From assembly GCF_900100785.1 (NCBI RefSeq), contig NZ_FNCP01000017.1, positions 49,132 through 113,131 of the forward strand: 64,000 bases of DNA, written 5' to 3'. Source of the stretch: Desulfosporosinus hippei DSM 8344 (GTDB lineage Bacteria; Bacillota; Desulfitobacteriia; Desulfitobacteriales; Desulfitobacteriaceae). The translations under genes were made by a program, and so were the position numbers. Below, piece after piece: positions 17,660 through 26,106 of the stretch. The notes under the pieces were generated by a model. The model was not told the DNA's origin, did no database searches, and saw only the letters and a list, made by a program, of their open reading frames with translations. Numbering within the stretch: position 1 is the first letter of the stretch; every line of letters begins with the position of its first letter.

Positions 17660-18877
17660 TTATCTTAATTGAGCTTTAAGTTTTTCTTTATCCATTGAAT
17701 AGTCCAATCGCTTGATCTCTTGCCCTCTGTCCAATACAACAACTGATGGCACGATTTTGACATCATACTTTTGAGCCAGACTTTTCTTGGTAGCCGTATC
17801 GATTTTCACCACTTTGTAGAGTTCCGAAAGTTCTTGATTTACCTCCTCTATTAAAGTGCTAAACTCCATGCTTTCATTATTTAAGGCATTGAAGAACAGT
17901 AAAAGAACTTTTTTGTCACTTTTCATAACACTCGTTCTAAACGCATTCAGTTCCTCAATATAACGCTCGGCAGCGACTGCGGCCGTTGCCCCATCCCCTG
18001 CAGCTGAAACCACTTGCCTTAAATATTTAACACGATTGTCTCCAACTCCATATACTCCTTCGAGATTCGTTTCCATCAAGTCATTAACGGGAATATAGCC
18101 TCTTTTGTCCATCTCAATGCCGCTTTCCTTGAGAAAATAAGTCGAAGGAATCATCCCTACAAAGAAAAAAACACCCTGACAAGCAAGTTCGCTTGGTCTG
18201 CCCGTTTTTAAGTTCTTGATTTTAACACCCTCAACATTAGCCTCGCCCAGGACTTCTTCAATCGTGGAGTTCCAGACAAACTCCATCTTTTCATTTTGGA
18301 AGGCCCTTTCCGCACTCACTTTATTGCAATCGAGAACGCCTTCATCATGGAGTACAATCACGGTGACTTTGCGAGCGAACTTGGTAATGAACATGCCTTC
18401 TTCGATGGCTTGATCCCCGCTGCCAACGACAACAACGTCTTCGCCTTCAAAAAACTCGGCATCACAGGTTGCACAATACGCAACCCCACTGCCCTGAAGC
18501 CGCTTTTCACCAGGAATATTTAAGAGTCTCGGCTCACTGCCACAAGCAATGATAACCGCCTTGGCTGTGTATTCTTTCCTTTTTTTGGTGCTGATGATTT
18601 TGTCTTCTTTAGAAAAATTAACGCTCACAACTTCATCACCTAAAAATTCAACACCAAAGGAATCGGCATGCTTTTTAAAGTCTTTCATAAGATCAGGTCC
18701 GCTGATTTGGCCATAGCCCGGATAATTGACAATTTCTCGTGTGGTATTGACCAAACCGCCAACCGTCCCTTTATTGATTACCAACGTTCTCAGCTTTGCT
18801 CTTCCCCCATAAATAGCCGCCGTGAGCCCTGCGGGCCCCCCGCCGATAATGATTAAATCGTGGGTTAGTTCTCCCAT
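17660..18877 (-). CDS. trxB: Thioredoxin reductase with a C-terminal thioredoxin-like extension
   Basis: 405 residues against about 310 for an ordinary TrxB. Residues 1-305 are a classical low-molecular-weight reductase: FAD motif GGGPAGLTAA, active-site disulfide CATC at 135-138, NADPH motif VVVGSGDQAIEEG and the second FAD motif GVYGVGDNR. The last 95 residues look like a thioredoxin fold (KVLLLFFNALNNES..., cis-Pro region IVPSVVVLD) but have no CxxC, so the extension cannot do thiol exchange itself and may dock a partner. It follows a thioredoxin gene by 39 bases, making a reductase/thioredoxin pair. The unusual extension is discussed under findings. Confidence 0.9.
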   Translation of the reverse strand: MGELTHDLIIIGGGPAGLTAAIYGGRAKLRTLVINKGTVGGLVNTTREIVNYPGYGQISGPDLMKDFKKHADSFGVEFLGDEVVSVNFSKEDKIISTKKRKEYTAKAVIIACGSEPRLLNIPGEKRLQGSGVAYCATCDAEFFEGEDVVVVGSGDQAIEEGMFITKFARKVTVIVLHDEGVLDCNKVSAERAFQNEKMEFVWNSTIEEVLGEANVEGVKIKNLKTGRPSELACQGVFFFVGMIPSTYFLKESGIEMDKRGYIPVNDLMETNLEGVYGVGDNRVKYLRQVVSAAGDGATAAVAAERYIEELNAFRTSVMKSDKKVLLLFFNALNNESMEFSTLIEEVNQELSELYKVVKIDTATKKSLAQKYDVKIVPSVVVLDRGQEIKRLDYSMDKEKLKAQLR

Positions 18878-18916
18878 TTTCCTAAATCACTCCCTCTCTT
18901 TAGAATGTTTTAGGGA

Positions 18917-19243
18917 TTACGATTCCAGTACTTCCGCAATTTTATCGATGACTTTGTCTTCGTCAACAGCACCTGCTAGTTTTGCTTGATATTCGCCGCC
19001 CTTAAAGAAAAGAATCTGAGGAACTCCTTTTAAGGAGAATCTTTGGAACAAGTTTTTATCCTCTTCTACATCCACGTAATAGAATCCAACCCTGTCTTGG
19101 TATTGCGGTTGAAGCTCCTCCAAAACAGGAACGACATTTTTACAAACGTGACAGTCTTTTCTGGAGAAAATAACAAGACAGGGTTCCTCATTATCATAGA
19201 TAATTTCTTCAAAACTCTTGGCATTTAATTGTTCTAAGGGCAT
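18917..19243 (-). CDS. Thioredoxin with an atypical CHVC active site
   Basis: 108 residues from the ATG at 19243, chosen for AAAGGAG eight bases upstream. The fold signatures are standard: CLVIFSRKDCHVCKNVVPVLEEL with the active-site pair Cys31-His-Val-Cys34, and cis-proline in GVPQILFFKGG. The usual site is WCGPC; here the preceding Trp is Asp and the two middle residues are His-Val, which should change its redox potential and partners. Similar unusual sites are known in clostridial thioredoxins, for example those serving glycine or betaine reductase. It is followed by its probable reductase. Confidence 0.85.
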   Translation of the reverse strand: MPLEQLNAKSFEEIIYDNEEPCLVIFSRKDCHVCKNVVPVLEELQPQYQDRVGFYYVDVEEDKNLFQRFSLKGVPQILFFKGGEYQAKLAGAVDEDKVIDKIAEVLES

Positions 19244-19325
19244 ATTTTCCACTCCTTTAAATAGCTTTTTGTCCAATCTCTCAAAGTAGTCTTCAAAGAA
19301 TTTTCATTTATGAAATAAACAGAGT

Positions 19326-19375
19326 AAGGCAGGCTATTCCACGAATTAAGTTTATGTGAATCAGCCTGCCTTTTT
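19326..19375 (-). terminator. Strong hairpin terminator after the phosphodiesterase gene
   Basis: A stem of GGCAGGCT / AGCCTGCC extended by a further imperfect section encloses a 13-base loop. The best T-run (TTTTT) is on the plus strand, but on the minus strand the hairpin lies directly after the phosphodiesterase stop and before the thioredoxin gene, so it probably separates these transcripts. Confidence 0.65.
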
Positions 19376-19412
19376 ATACAATCAGAAAGTATAAACTTGC
19401 GTTTTATTTATA

Positions 19413-21461
19413 TTAGAATTCTTCGGTTAAAATCTGATAGATTGGTGCCCCTTCGCAGTGGGCAGGCATTCTAACACCTACTAATGTTGCAATAGTCGGT
19501 GCAATATCAACTTGTCTAATGGTTCGAACTGTTTTAAAGTTTTCTTTAATTCCGTTCCCTGCTGCTAGGAAAATTGGGGCAACAGAAGTATCGAAAGCAC
19601 CTTCTACAGTGGATAACCCATCACCATGTAAACGGCTAAATCCCTCATCGACAGTAAAGAAGATATCACCACACTGCGGACCGTTTGTTCCTAATACGAC
19701 AGCGTCTTTATTCCGCATTGCCAGCCCGATAACACGCTGTCCTTTATATCTATAAGAGTACAGATCAGACATAATTTTTCTTTCCAACTCATATTTGTCC
19801 GCCGGGTCAACAATGCCATGGGCATCACGACCCTTTAAGTTGATATATATATAGTTACTTCGAGTCTGAACCGCTGTTGTCTTTTCCCAATCTACTTCTT
19901 TCAATGTTTTACCGTTTTCGCCCTTTTTCATTACGGTATAACCGAGTTCCTCCATTACCTGTACATTCATGCCGCCATATTCACCAATTTGTGGTGGGAA
20001 TTCTTCCCCGACCAGTAAACCATGGTCAGCTAGAATCATGATTGTCCAACCTTCATCTAACAGATGTAAGAATTCACCTAAATATTTATCTGTCTGAATG
20101 TAAAACTTTCGGATAAAGTTCTGATTAACTTCAGGGTCAGTATAACTCCAGCGCTCTAGATTTTTCGCTAAGTGCCAAAACATATGACCTGCACAGTCAA
20201 CATTATGCAAATGAGTGAACACTACCTGGTAATCCCGGGTTTTAATTAAATGATTTAAAGCCTTTGCTTGCCATTGACTATACGAATCCCAGGCAGGTTC
20301 ATAAACCTTCTCAACCAAGTAAGCGTCTTCTCCCCCAACCAAGCTAACAGGCTGAACCGGTCCAACATTTTCTACGACATCTTTTAACAATTCTTTTGGA
20401 TGCCATAATTTATCCTGGGCAATATCCAAGGCATTACTGATCCACAGTTTCACCGCTGTACCATCGGTCGAAAGTTCCAGGAGTTTCATTGAACGACAGG
20501 CTGGTTTTAATACACCCTCTTTATTAATGTCATCTACAATACCGGAAACCATTTTCCCGAGTTCTAATACTACGATTGGTTTCTCTGCCTTCTTATTTTT
20601 ATAAATTGCTATGCGGTCATAGATGCCATCAGAATTTTTTAAAATCAGGGTGGGTCGTCTTACAATACCATCAGAGGTTAAAATAGTAAATTCTTTGGCA
20701 TCTGCCGGTGCAGCTGCCCATCCTTCTGCATTTTTCAGCGGTGAATTGACTACATCATAATGAGGAATAGATTCAATGACCATTTCCATATTTTCTGGTC
20801 CCATGATATATTCGCGGATTTCACTGCCTGTCATGGCAGCTTCACCATACCATAATTCCATCATATCGGTAGCTGGTTCTTCTTCTTCTTCAGTAATAGC
20901 ACTCAGATCGGAAATCATGCAGCCGGTACCGGCAGGACGTTCAAGTTTGGGAGCATATATTAATTCTGTAATTTCCTCATTAGCAGCGATAATTTTTTCC
21001 CAATCAAGTTGTGCCACACCCATATTAACAGAACCCGGCTGTGTTCCATCAACAACGTGTAAATTGGGGTTGTCACTGGTCGGAGGCCAAGCGGAACCGG
21101 GCCAATGCCATACTAAGGTTTTGAGGCCGGCTTCAGTCGTTACATTCCATAACTGCTCAGCTTCACAATTTCTGGAATCCATATTATAGACAACAGCGTC
21201 CAAGCTCTTTGGTGACTGTCGCCAAAAGCAGGTAATACCATGCGTTCCAGGATAAGCACCGGTTGCTAAGGTCGTCCAGCAGGCAGGTGTAATTGTTGGC
21301 AGGGCACCTAAGTGGGATAAGTCTTCTCTTGCTGAGCCCTTATCAATAAATTTTTGCAAGTTTGGCATTATTCCTTCGGCCAAGAACTTCCGGGTTACTT
21401 TGGGATCCATCCCGTCGACCCCTAATACCAATAATTTCTGGGTTAATGCTTCTCTTTTCAT
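19413..21461 (-). CDS. Type I phosphodiesterase/alkaline-phosphatase superfamily protein
   Basis: 682 residues. Metal-ligand and nucleophile motifs of the superfamily are visible: GVDGMDP near residue 14, the Thr nucleophile region TPACWTTLATGAYPGTHGI near 60-78, VVFTHLHNVDCAGHMFW (Asp/His) in the middle, ILADHGL, and DIAPTIATLVG near the end. No signal peptide is seen, so it is probably cytoplasmic. The family cleaves phosphodiesters, phosphonates or nucleotide pyrophosphates. It stands directly downstream of mttB on the same strand, 233 bases away, with the mtt operon; a role in releasing an amine from a phosphoester head group is possible but unproven. Confidence 0.75.
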   Translation of the reverse strand: MKREALTQKLLVLGVDGMDPKVTRKFLAEGIMPNLQKFIDKGSAREDLSHLGALPTITPACWTTLATGAYPGTHGITCFWRQSPKSLDAVVYNMDSRNCEAEQLWNVTTEAGLKTLVWHWPGSAWPPTSDNPNLHVVDGTQPGSVNMGVAQLDWEKIIAANEEITELIYAPKLERPAGTGCMISDLSAITEEEEEPATDMMELWYGEAAMTGSEIREYIMGPENMEMVIESIPHYDVVNSPLKNAEGWAAAPADAKEFTILTSDGIVRRPTLILKNSDGIYDRIAIYKNKKAEKPIVVLELGKMVSGIVDDINKEGVLKPACRSMKLLELSTDGTAVKLWISNALDIAQDKLWHPKELLKDVVENVGPVQPVSLVGGEDAYLVEKVYEPAWDSYSQWQAKALNHLIKTRDYQVVFTHLHNVDCAGHMFWHLAKNLERWSYTDPEVNQNFIRKFYIQTDKYLGEFLHLLDEGWTIMILADHGLLVGEEFPPQIGEYGGMNVQVMEELGYTVMKKGENGKTLKEVDWEKTTAVQTRSNYIYINLKGRDAHGIVDPADKYELERKIMSDLYSYRYKGQRVIGLAMRNKDAVVLGTNGPQCGDIFFTVDEGFSRLHGDGLSTVEGAFDTSVAPIFLAAGNGIKENFKTVRTIRQVDIAPTIATLVGVRMPAHCEGAPIYQILTEEF

Positions 21462-21619
21462 TATCTAAATCACAACTCCTCAAAGAGTTTCGAAACTGTC
21501 GACCTTCCCGGTTTACTCATTTCGAGCTCAATCACTTTCAGGCCTACCATCCAAGACACGCTCTTGATAGTGGCTTAAGTATTACCAAGCGGGTTGGAAT
21601 TCTTTAAATAACTTTATTT

Positions 21620-21664
21620 AGTAACGAGAAGAACTAAAGTTGTTTGCTCGTTCTCCTCATTACT
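21620..21664 (-). other. Intercistronic hairpin between mttB and the phosphodiesterase gene
   Basis: Two 15-base arms (AGTAACGAGAAGAAC at 21620-21634 and GTTCTCCTCATTACT at 21650-21664) pair at 13 of 15 positions. No T-run follows, so it may be a processing or stabilising structure at the 3' end of mttB RNA rather than a full terminator. Confidence 0.4.
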
Positions 21665-21694
21665 ATCATTGATATTTAGTTATTTGGTCGTAAC

Positions 21695-23167
21695 TTAACT
21701 ATTGACACCATACTCTTTTTCAGTTTCTTCCACTATAGCGCGTAATTCTGCTTGAACACTTTCCGGAAGATGCTCCGGCTTATAGTCTTCGAGTATGGAT
21801 CTAGCCACATCATAAGCTCTTTCCGAAAAATCCTTACCCCCATCAGCCAGCCAGACATCTCTCATACGGCGGTCAATAACATTACTTTTAGATTGAGAAC
21901 GCATGTGTTTGAAGGTATGCTCTTGACCAATAAAGTTACCAGCGGTACCTACCTCTTTAATAACATCTATTGCCAGAGTTTCATCAGACACACTTATCCC
22001 ACAAACAGCCTTTTTAATCATCCTAGCCATCTCATTATCCATGACCATTTGTGCATAGTCATAGGTGATGCCGAGTTCCAACATACCTGCGCCATAGATT
22101 AGGTTGGACCCTGCCAACGCTGTCAGCATAGCGGTAATTGTGAACTCATGAGATGCCTGGGCATCCGGGAGTTTGCTGTCTACCTAGCCACCGGCTACCC
22201 AGCTCGGCAGTAAGTAAAATTGGGCAAGTTTCGCAACACCTGCATTGATCATTCCGAGTTCCGGAGATCCAACCGGTGCCGTAGCAAAACGCAAATCCAT
22301 GATTGTGGTTGAACTACCATAGATAACCGGTGCTCCCTTGCGGGTTAGCTGGCTTAAGACGATGCCACTTAAAACTTCAGCATTGTGTGTTACAAGACTC
22401 CCTGCTAACGTAATTGGGGAGGTAGCTCCAGCCATAGCCATTGATAGTACGTTTACAGCTATGCCGGCGCGGGCACCTTCAATAATTACTTCAGTACAAT
22501 GGCCTACTAATTGTAACGGGCTTGTTGGGCAAACATTACAAGAGAAGATTGGTCTTTCCCGCAGCTTTTCTTCTCCACCGACTATGGCAGCAGCCATCTT
22601 CAGAACTTTTTTAAAGTTTTTGCCACCTTCAGTACCGATAAATACATGCTTAGACGTATTATTGAAAATAACCTCGGCATTATGAACGACAGCTGCCACT
22701 GCCGGTACATCCTGAGGAGCCACCGGACGCAAAACTGCATCCATTTCACTCATTGCATCACAGAAGCGCGAAATATTGGCTACATCTTGCTTAGTAGTCT
22801 TCCGATACTCTTTGGTATACGGGTCGATGATTGAGACCCCTTCGCCAAAATTAATAAAGTGAACTCTTTTGCCACCCAGTATAATATCATGTTTAGGATT
22901 TCTACCTGCCAAAAGAATTGTATTAGGAGCTGAGCGAATAGCATCCTCTACAATATGAGGAGGAATTTTCACGACTCGCGTTTCGAAATTTACGCTAGCT
23001 CCTCCAGCTGCGAAAATTTCCAAGGCTTCTTTAGACTCAACCTTAATCCCTGTTTTCTCCAGTACTTCAAGGGTTCCACTGTGGATATCATAAAGTTCGT
23101 TGTCAGAAAAAATATTAAGTCCGAAACCCTCAAATTTTGAGACTCCTGCTTGAACTTCACTTCTCAA
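21695..23167 (-). CDS. mttB: Trimethylamine methyltransferase MttB, amber codon read as pyrrolysine
   Basis: One gene split by an in-frame TAG at 22184-22186. From the first ATG (23182) it would be 495 residues including the amber residue at position 333, the length of archaeal MttB; a GGAGGTGGAAGAA site points to the TTG at 23167 as the actual start (490 residues). The reading frame continues unbroken after [21 protein letters not shown], the MttB active-site context, then [16 protein letters not shown]. MttB transfers a methyl group from trimethylamine to the corrinoid of MttC, and pyrrolysine activates the amine. The corrinoid protein gene precedes it by about 60 bases. Read-through needs pylS and tRNA-Pyl, which are not in this window. 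Confidence 0.88.
22184..22186 (-). other. In-frame amber (TAG) codon, predicted pyrrolysine
   Basis: The codon is TAG on the minus strand. Family homology continues on both sides in the same frame, and the non-amber homologue at 24008-25432 has Ile at the aligned position (MSG-I-THSKTVDCQAGYE). Both facts argue for a sense codon rather than a mutation. Confidence 0.85.
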
Positions 23168-23226
23168 TTCTTCCACCTCCATAACTTCTGCAACATTTAA
23201 TATGTCTGATATCTTTTCCCGGAAAA

Positions 23227-23859
23227 CTAGTTTAAGAATGCGGTAGCCATCTCTTTAGCAGCCATAGCGTCTGCACAATAACCATCTGCCCCGACTTCAT
23301 CAGCAAAGCTTTGCGAAACCGGAGCCCCACCAACAAGAATCTTAACTTGATCTCGTAATCCTTCTTTGGCGATATGGTCAATTGTGACTTTCATATTTAG
23401 CATTGTTGTGGTCAAGAGAGCAGATAAACCAACGATTTTTGCATTATGCTCTTTAATAGCTGCTACAAATTTTTCCGGAGATACATCGACACCTAAATCA
23501 ACTACATTAAAACCGCCGCTTTCCATAATCATGACAACTAAATTCTTACCGATATCATGTAGATCTCCGGCAACTGTTCCAATAATGATTGTTTTACTAA
23601 CTGCAATGTCTTCTCCGGTAAGCAACGGCTTAACAATATTCATCCCCTCTGATAAAGCCCTTGCCGCCATCATTACCTCAGGAACATACATCTCTCCGGC
23701 TTTAAATTTTGGAGTTACAATATCCATACCAATTAGTAAACCCTTGGAGATGATTTCCAGTGGATCGCCACCGGCATTTACCAGCTTCTGGGTAAGCTCT
23801 TTTACTGCAGCAGCATTTCCTTTAAACACATAATCTGCTAATTGATCGAAATCGCTCAT
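23227..23859 (-). CDS. mttC: Methylamine corrinoid protein (MttC-like)
   Basis: 210 residues with two parts: an N-terminal helical bundle (B12-binding-2 type, residues 1-85) and a C-terminal Rossmann-like cobalamin-binding domain. The cobalt lower-ligand motif [10 protein letters not shown] lies near 99-108, followed by [11 protein letters not shown] and [10 protein letters not shown], then the [18 protein letters not shown] tail loop. It carries the methyl group on cobalt between MttB and the methyltransferase that passes it to tetrahydrofolate or a thiol. AAAGGAGG precedes the ATG. Genes for MttB homologues lie on both sides, so it may serve both. No MtbA/MtgA-type second methyltransferase and no RamA-like activase were found in the window. 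Confidence 0.92.
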   Translation of the reverse strand: MSDFDQLADYVFKGNAAAVKELTQKLVNAGGDPLEIISKGLLIGMDIVTPKFKAGEMYVPEVMMAARALSEGMNIVKPLLTGEDIAVSKTIIIGTVAGDLHDIGKNLVVMIMESGGFNVVDLGVDVSPEKFVAAIKEHNAKIVGLSALLTTTMLNMKVTIDHIAKEGLRDQVKILVGGAPVSQSFADEVGADGYCADAMAAKEMATAFLN

Positions 23860-24007
23860 TTATAAATCCTCCTTTAAGATGCAATACTTCTGCAATTACA
23901 AACTAGTAACCTTTCCCAAATAAATCATATTATAATTACATTTCGTTGCATAATTCCGTCTTTTTATGCCGGGTATAAATCTAGACAGCTAGAAAAAATT
24001 ATTAATA

Positions 24008-25432
24008 TTAATGAGCTCTAGCCTTCTCGATAAACTCTAATAATGCTTTGTCCGTCTCTGAATCGAGTAAAGTCTCGGGTGCATTTTGCAGAATCTGTTG
24101 ATACTTTCGGTTTGCTTTGATAACAACATCTTCTGAACCGGCGTTCTTCCAATCGCTATAATTTCCCCAATCTGAAACAGTAGGCGTCCACAGTGATCTG
24201 AATTTCTCAAATGTACTTATATGCGACAAATAGGTTCCCGTATGTCCTATCTCTTGAATAACGTCAACAGCTATTGCTTCATCCGAGGTATCGATCCCTT
24301 GAGAAATCCGTCTTACTCTTCTGATCAATTCTTCATCAATGACAAACTTTTCGTAGGAAGTGGTCATAATTGCGTCTAAAACACCCAAGCTTTGCACTGA
24401 CATCTGGGCGCCGCTCATCATTCCCATTAGCAGGCTCTGCATGGTTTCATATCCTGCTTGACAATCAACAGTCTTTGAATGGGTGATTCCCGACATGGTT
24501 CTAACGGGTAGGTGATAGTAATCTAAACCCATTTGCAAGCTGGCAGTATTTATTAACATTGCCTCAGGAGAACCTGCCGCAAAAGTTGCTTCTTTCATAT
24601 ATCCTGAAGTTGATGCGGTAGCGTATACTAACGGAGTCCCCGGATTCACTAATTGAACCAGAACCAGTCCTGCTATGGTTTCAGTGTTTTGCAAAACTGC
24701 CGTTCCTAAAAGTGATATTGGGCCACTTACTCCAGCCATAATGCACGGCGCAAGTAAGATAACTTGATTTCGTTTTGCATATTCAATCATAGTTTCGAGA
24801 GTATCAGGAGCATAGGCTAATGGACTTAATGAATTTACTAGTACCGCTGTACAATGGTTCTCCAATAAAAATCCGGGTTTACCCAAGGCCATCTCAACCA
24901 TATCCAATTGTTGGCGAACCTGTTGGGTATTAGCACAGAATCCGATAACGGGTTTCTCAGTGTTTTTTAATGCTTCGTACATCATAAGTAGATACTTATC
25001 ACTGCTCTTAACATCACTGGGGTCAACCGGGATTGTGCCTACTAGATCAACAACATCGCTGGCTTGACAGAGTTTTTGGATATTAGCATAATCCTCAAGA
25101 GTTGCCTCTCGACGTCCCTTTTGTATGTCTTGAATATAAACCGGCCCAACGTTTGGCTGTATCAAAAAACCTTCTCCAACGGTAACCGAGTATTTATCAT
25201 TACGAGCCCGCATACGGAAGGTACGTGGAGCTGTAGCCAAGGCTTGATCTACCAGTTCGCGAGTAATAAAAACTGTTTTATTTTCTACTCTTGCTCCATG
25301 TTTCTTAAAGACTTCAATAGCTTCATCATTGTGAAAAACTACTCCGGTCTCCCGAAGAATCTTCAGTGTGGCTTCATGAACCCTTACTAAATCATCCTTC
25401 GTTAAGACTTCCAGCCGTGATTTTAAAGCCAT
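24008..25432 (-). CDS. MttB-family methyltransferase without an amber codon
   Basis: 474 residues, ATG behind GGAGAGGG. It is a full-length paralogue of the amber-containing gene downstream: the same HEATLKILRETGVVFHN start, RMRARNDKYSVTVGEGF, and the active-site stretch MSGITHSKTVDCQAGYE with Ile where pyrrolysine stands in MttB. Non-pyrrolysine MttB proteins such as the glycine betaine methyltransferase MtgB of Desulfitobacterium act on quaternary amines. I therefore infer a betaine, carnitine, choline or similar substrate; this is not proven. It is the first gene of the mtt operon, with a 315-base leader and a sigma54 promoter. Confidence 0.85.
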   Translation of the reverse strand: MALKSRLEVLTKDDLVRVHEATLKILRETGVVFHNDEAIEVFKKHGARVENKTVFITRELVDQALATAPRTFRMRARNDKYSVTVGEGFLIQPNVGPVYIQDIQKGRREATLEDYANIQKLCQASDVVDLVGTIPVDPSDVKSSDKYLLMMYEALKNTEKPVIGFCANTQQVRQQLDMVEMALGKPGFLLENHCTAVLVNSLSPLAYAPDTLETMIEYAKRNQVILLAPCIMAGVSGPISLLGTAVLQNTETIAGLVLVQLVNPGTPLVYATASTSGYMKEATFAAGSPEAMLINTASLQMGLDYYHLPVRTMSGITHSKTVDCQAGYETMQSLLMGMMSGAQMSVQSLGVLDAIMTTSYEKFVIDEELIRRVRRISQGIDTSDEAIAVDVIQEIGHTGTYLSHISTFEKFRSLWTPTVSDWGNYSDWKNAGSEDVVIKANRKYQQILQNAPETLLDSETDKALLEFIEKARAH

Positions 25433-25505
25433 TATTACACCCTCTCCTATCCTACTTGCCCGAAACTTCAGGTAGCTAATTAGCTTTAATCCTTAATGAT
25501 ACTCT

Positions 25506-25540
25506 GAGTCAAATAGACTTAGGTAGAGTCTATTTGACTT
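25506..25540. promoter_or_regulatory. Paired RAGTC-N5-GACTY palindromes in the leader of the mtt operon
   Basis: Two 15-base palindromic units, GAGTCAAATAGACTT (25506-25520) and GAGTCTATTTGACTT (25526-25540), together form a 12-base perfect inverted repeat (25508-25519 and 25527-25538). They lie between the sigma54 promoter and the first mtt gene. Identical-pattern sites are found at 25919 and 30869-30903. Confidence 0.6.
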
Positions 25541-25757
25541 GATATTAGAAATTCGTTCAACTTGAATTTAATACCAAGAAATTTAAAACATCGGCATTTC
25601 CTTAGTGTTTAAGCATTTGGCCTGCTTACACCACCTCCAAACAATCTCCTTCTGGCCGATAAACTACTACCACTCTTCGGTTATTGAAGGATTAGCGGTA
25701 GTCGAGCCTTCTACAAAATTGGTTCAGTTGGATTTCATCAATATGTCAAAATATAAT

Positions 25758-25771
25758 GCAATTTTCATGCC
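25758..25771 (-). promoter_or_regulatory. Sigma54 (-24/-12) promoter of the mtt operon
   Basis: On the minus strand it reads cGGCATGAAAATTGCAt: GG at 25771-25770, exactly ten bases, then GC at 25759-25758. This fits TGGCAC-N5-TTGCW. The predicted start is near 25746, leaving a leader of about 315 bases to the gene at 25432. A PAS-sigma54 activator gene begins 340 bases away on the other strand. Confidence 0.7.
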
Positions 25772-25910
25772 GTTCTAAGTATTAAGTTAAATATGTTATC
25801 GACAACAAAAAAAGCAAGGATCAGTTACTTCTACAATGATTTAGACCCCTTATTAAGCGCTTAAAAAAGCGACAAAGTATGGGGTCACTCCATCCTCGAC
25901 ATAAAATATA

Positions 25911-25941
25911 GAATATTTAAGTCATGTTGACTCAAATATTC
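25911..25941. promoter_or_regulatory. Upstream activator site candidate between the mtt operon and its activator gene
   Basis: A 31-base palindrome, 13 of 15 arm positions paired, with AAGTCATGTTGACTC at its core (25919-25933). The core fits RAGTC-N5-GACTY. It lies about 160 bases upstream of the mtt sigma54 promoter, the usual distance for an enhancer site, and upstream of the divergent activator gene. Confidence 0.6.
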
Positions 25942-26106
25942 CAACGATGCAGGATTTTATCTTTGTCTTACCGAATAAAATAAATAGTTAATTTAATATT
26001 TTCAAAACAAACTCTCTTGTACGACATTAGATTATAAATATATATCAATTTTTACTGATACTCAATCAATTTTGCTGTAAACATTGCAAAAAGGGAGTTG
26101 TCGAAA

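Noticed and set aside
21543..21600. A further GG-N10-GC match upstream of the phosphodiesterase gene
   Set aside because: The -12 element reads TAAGC rather than TTGC and the flanks are poor, so it is probably chance.
21695..23182. mttB as a pseudogene split by a nonsense mutation
   Set aside because: The only interruption is a TAG at the family's known pyrrolysine position, the frame and conserved residues continue, and there are no other frameshifts or stops.
25861..25895. GACCCC / GGGGTC pair between the mtt operon and its activator as the main operator
   Set aside because: The arms are separated by more than 30 bases and do not recur near the other sigma54 promoters, unlike RAGTC-N5-GACTY.
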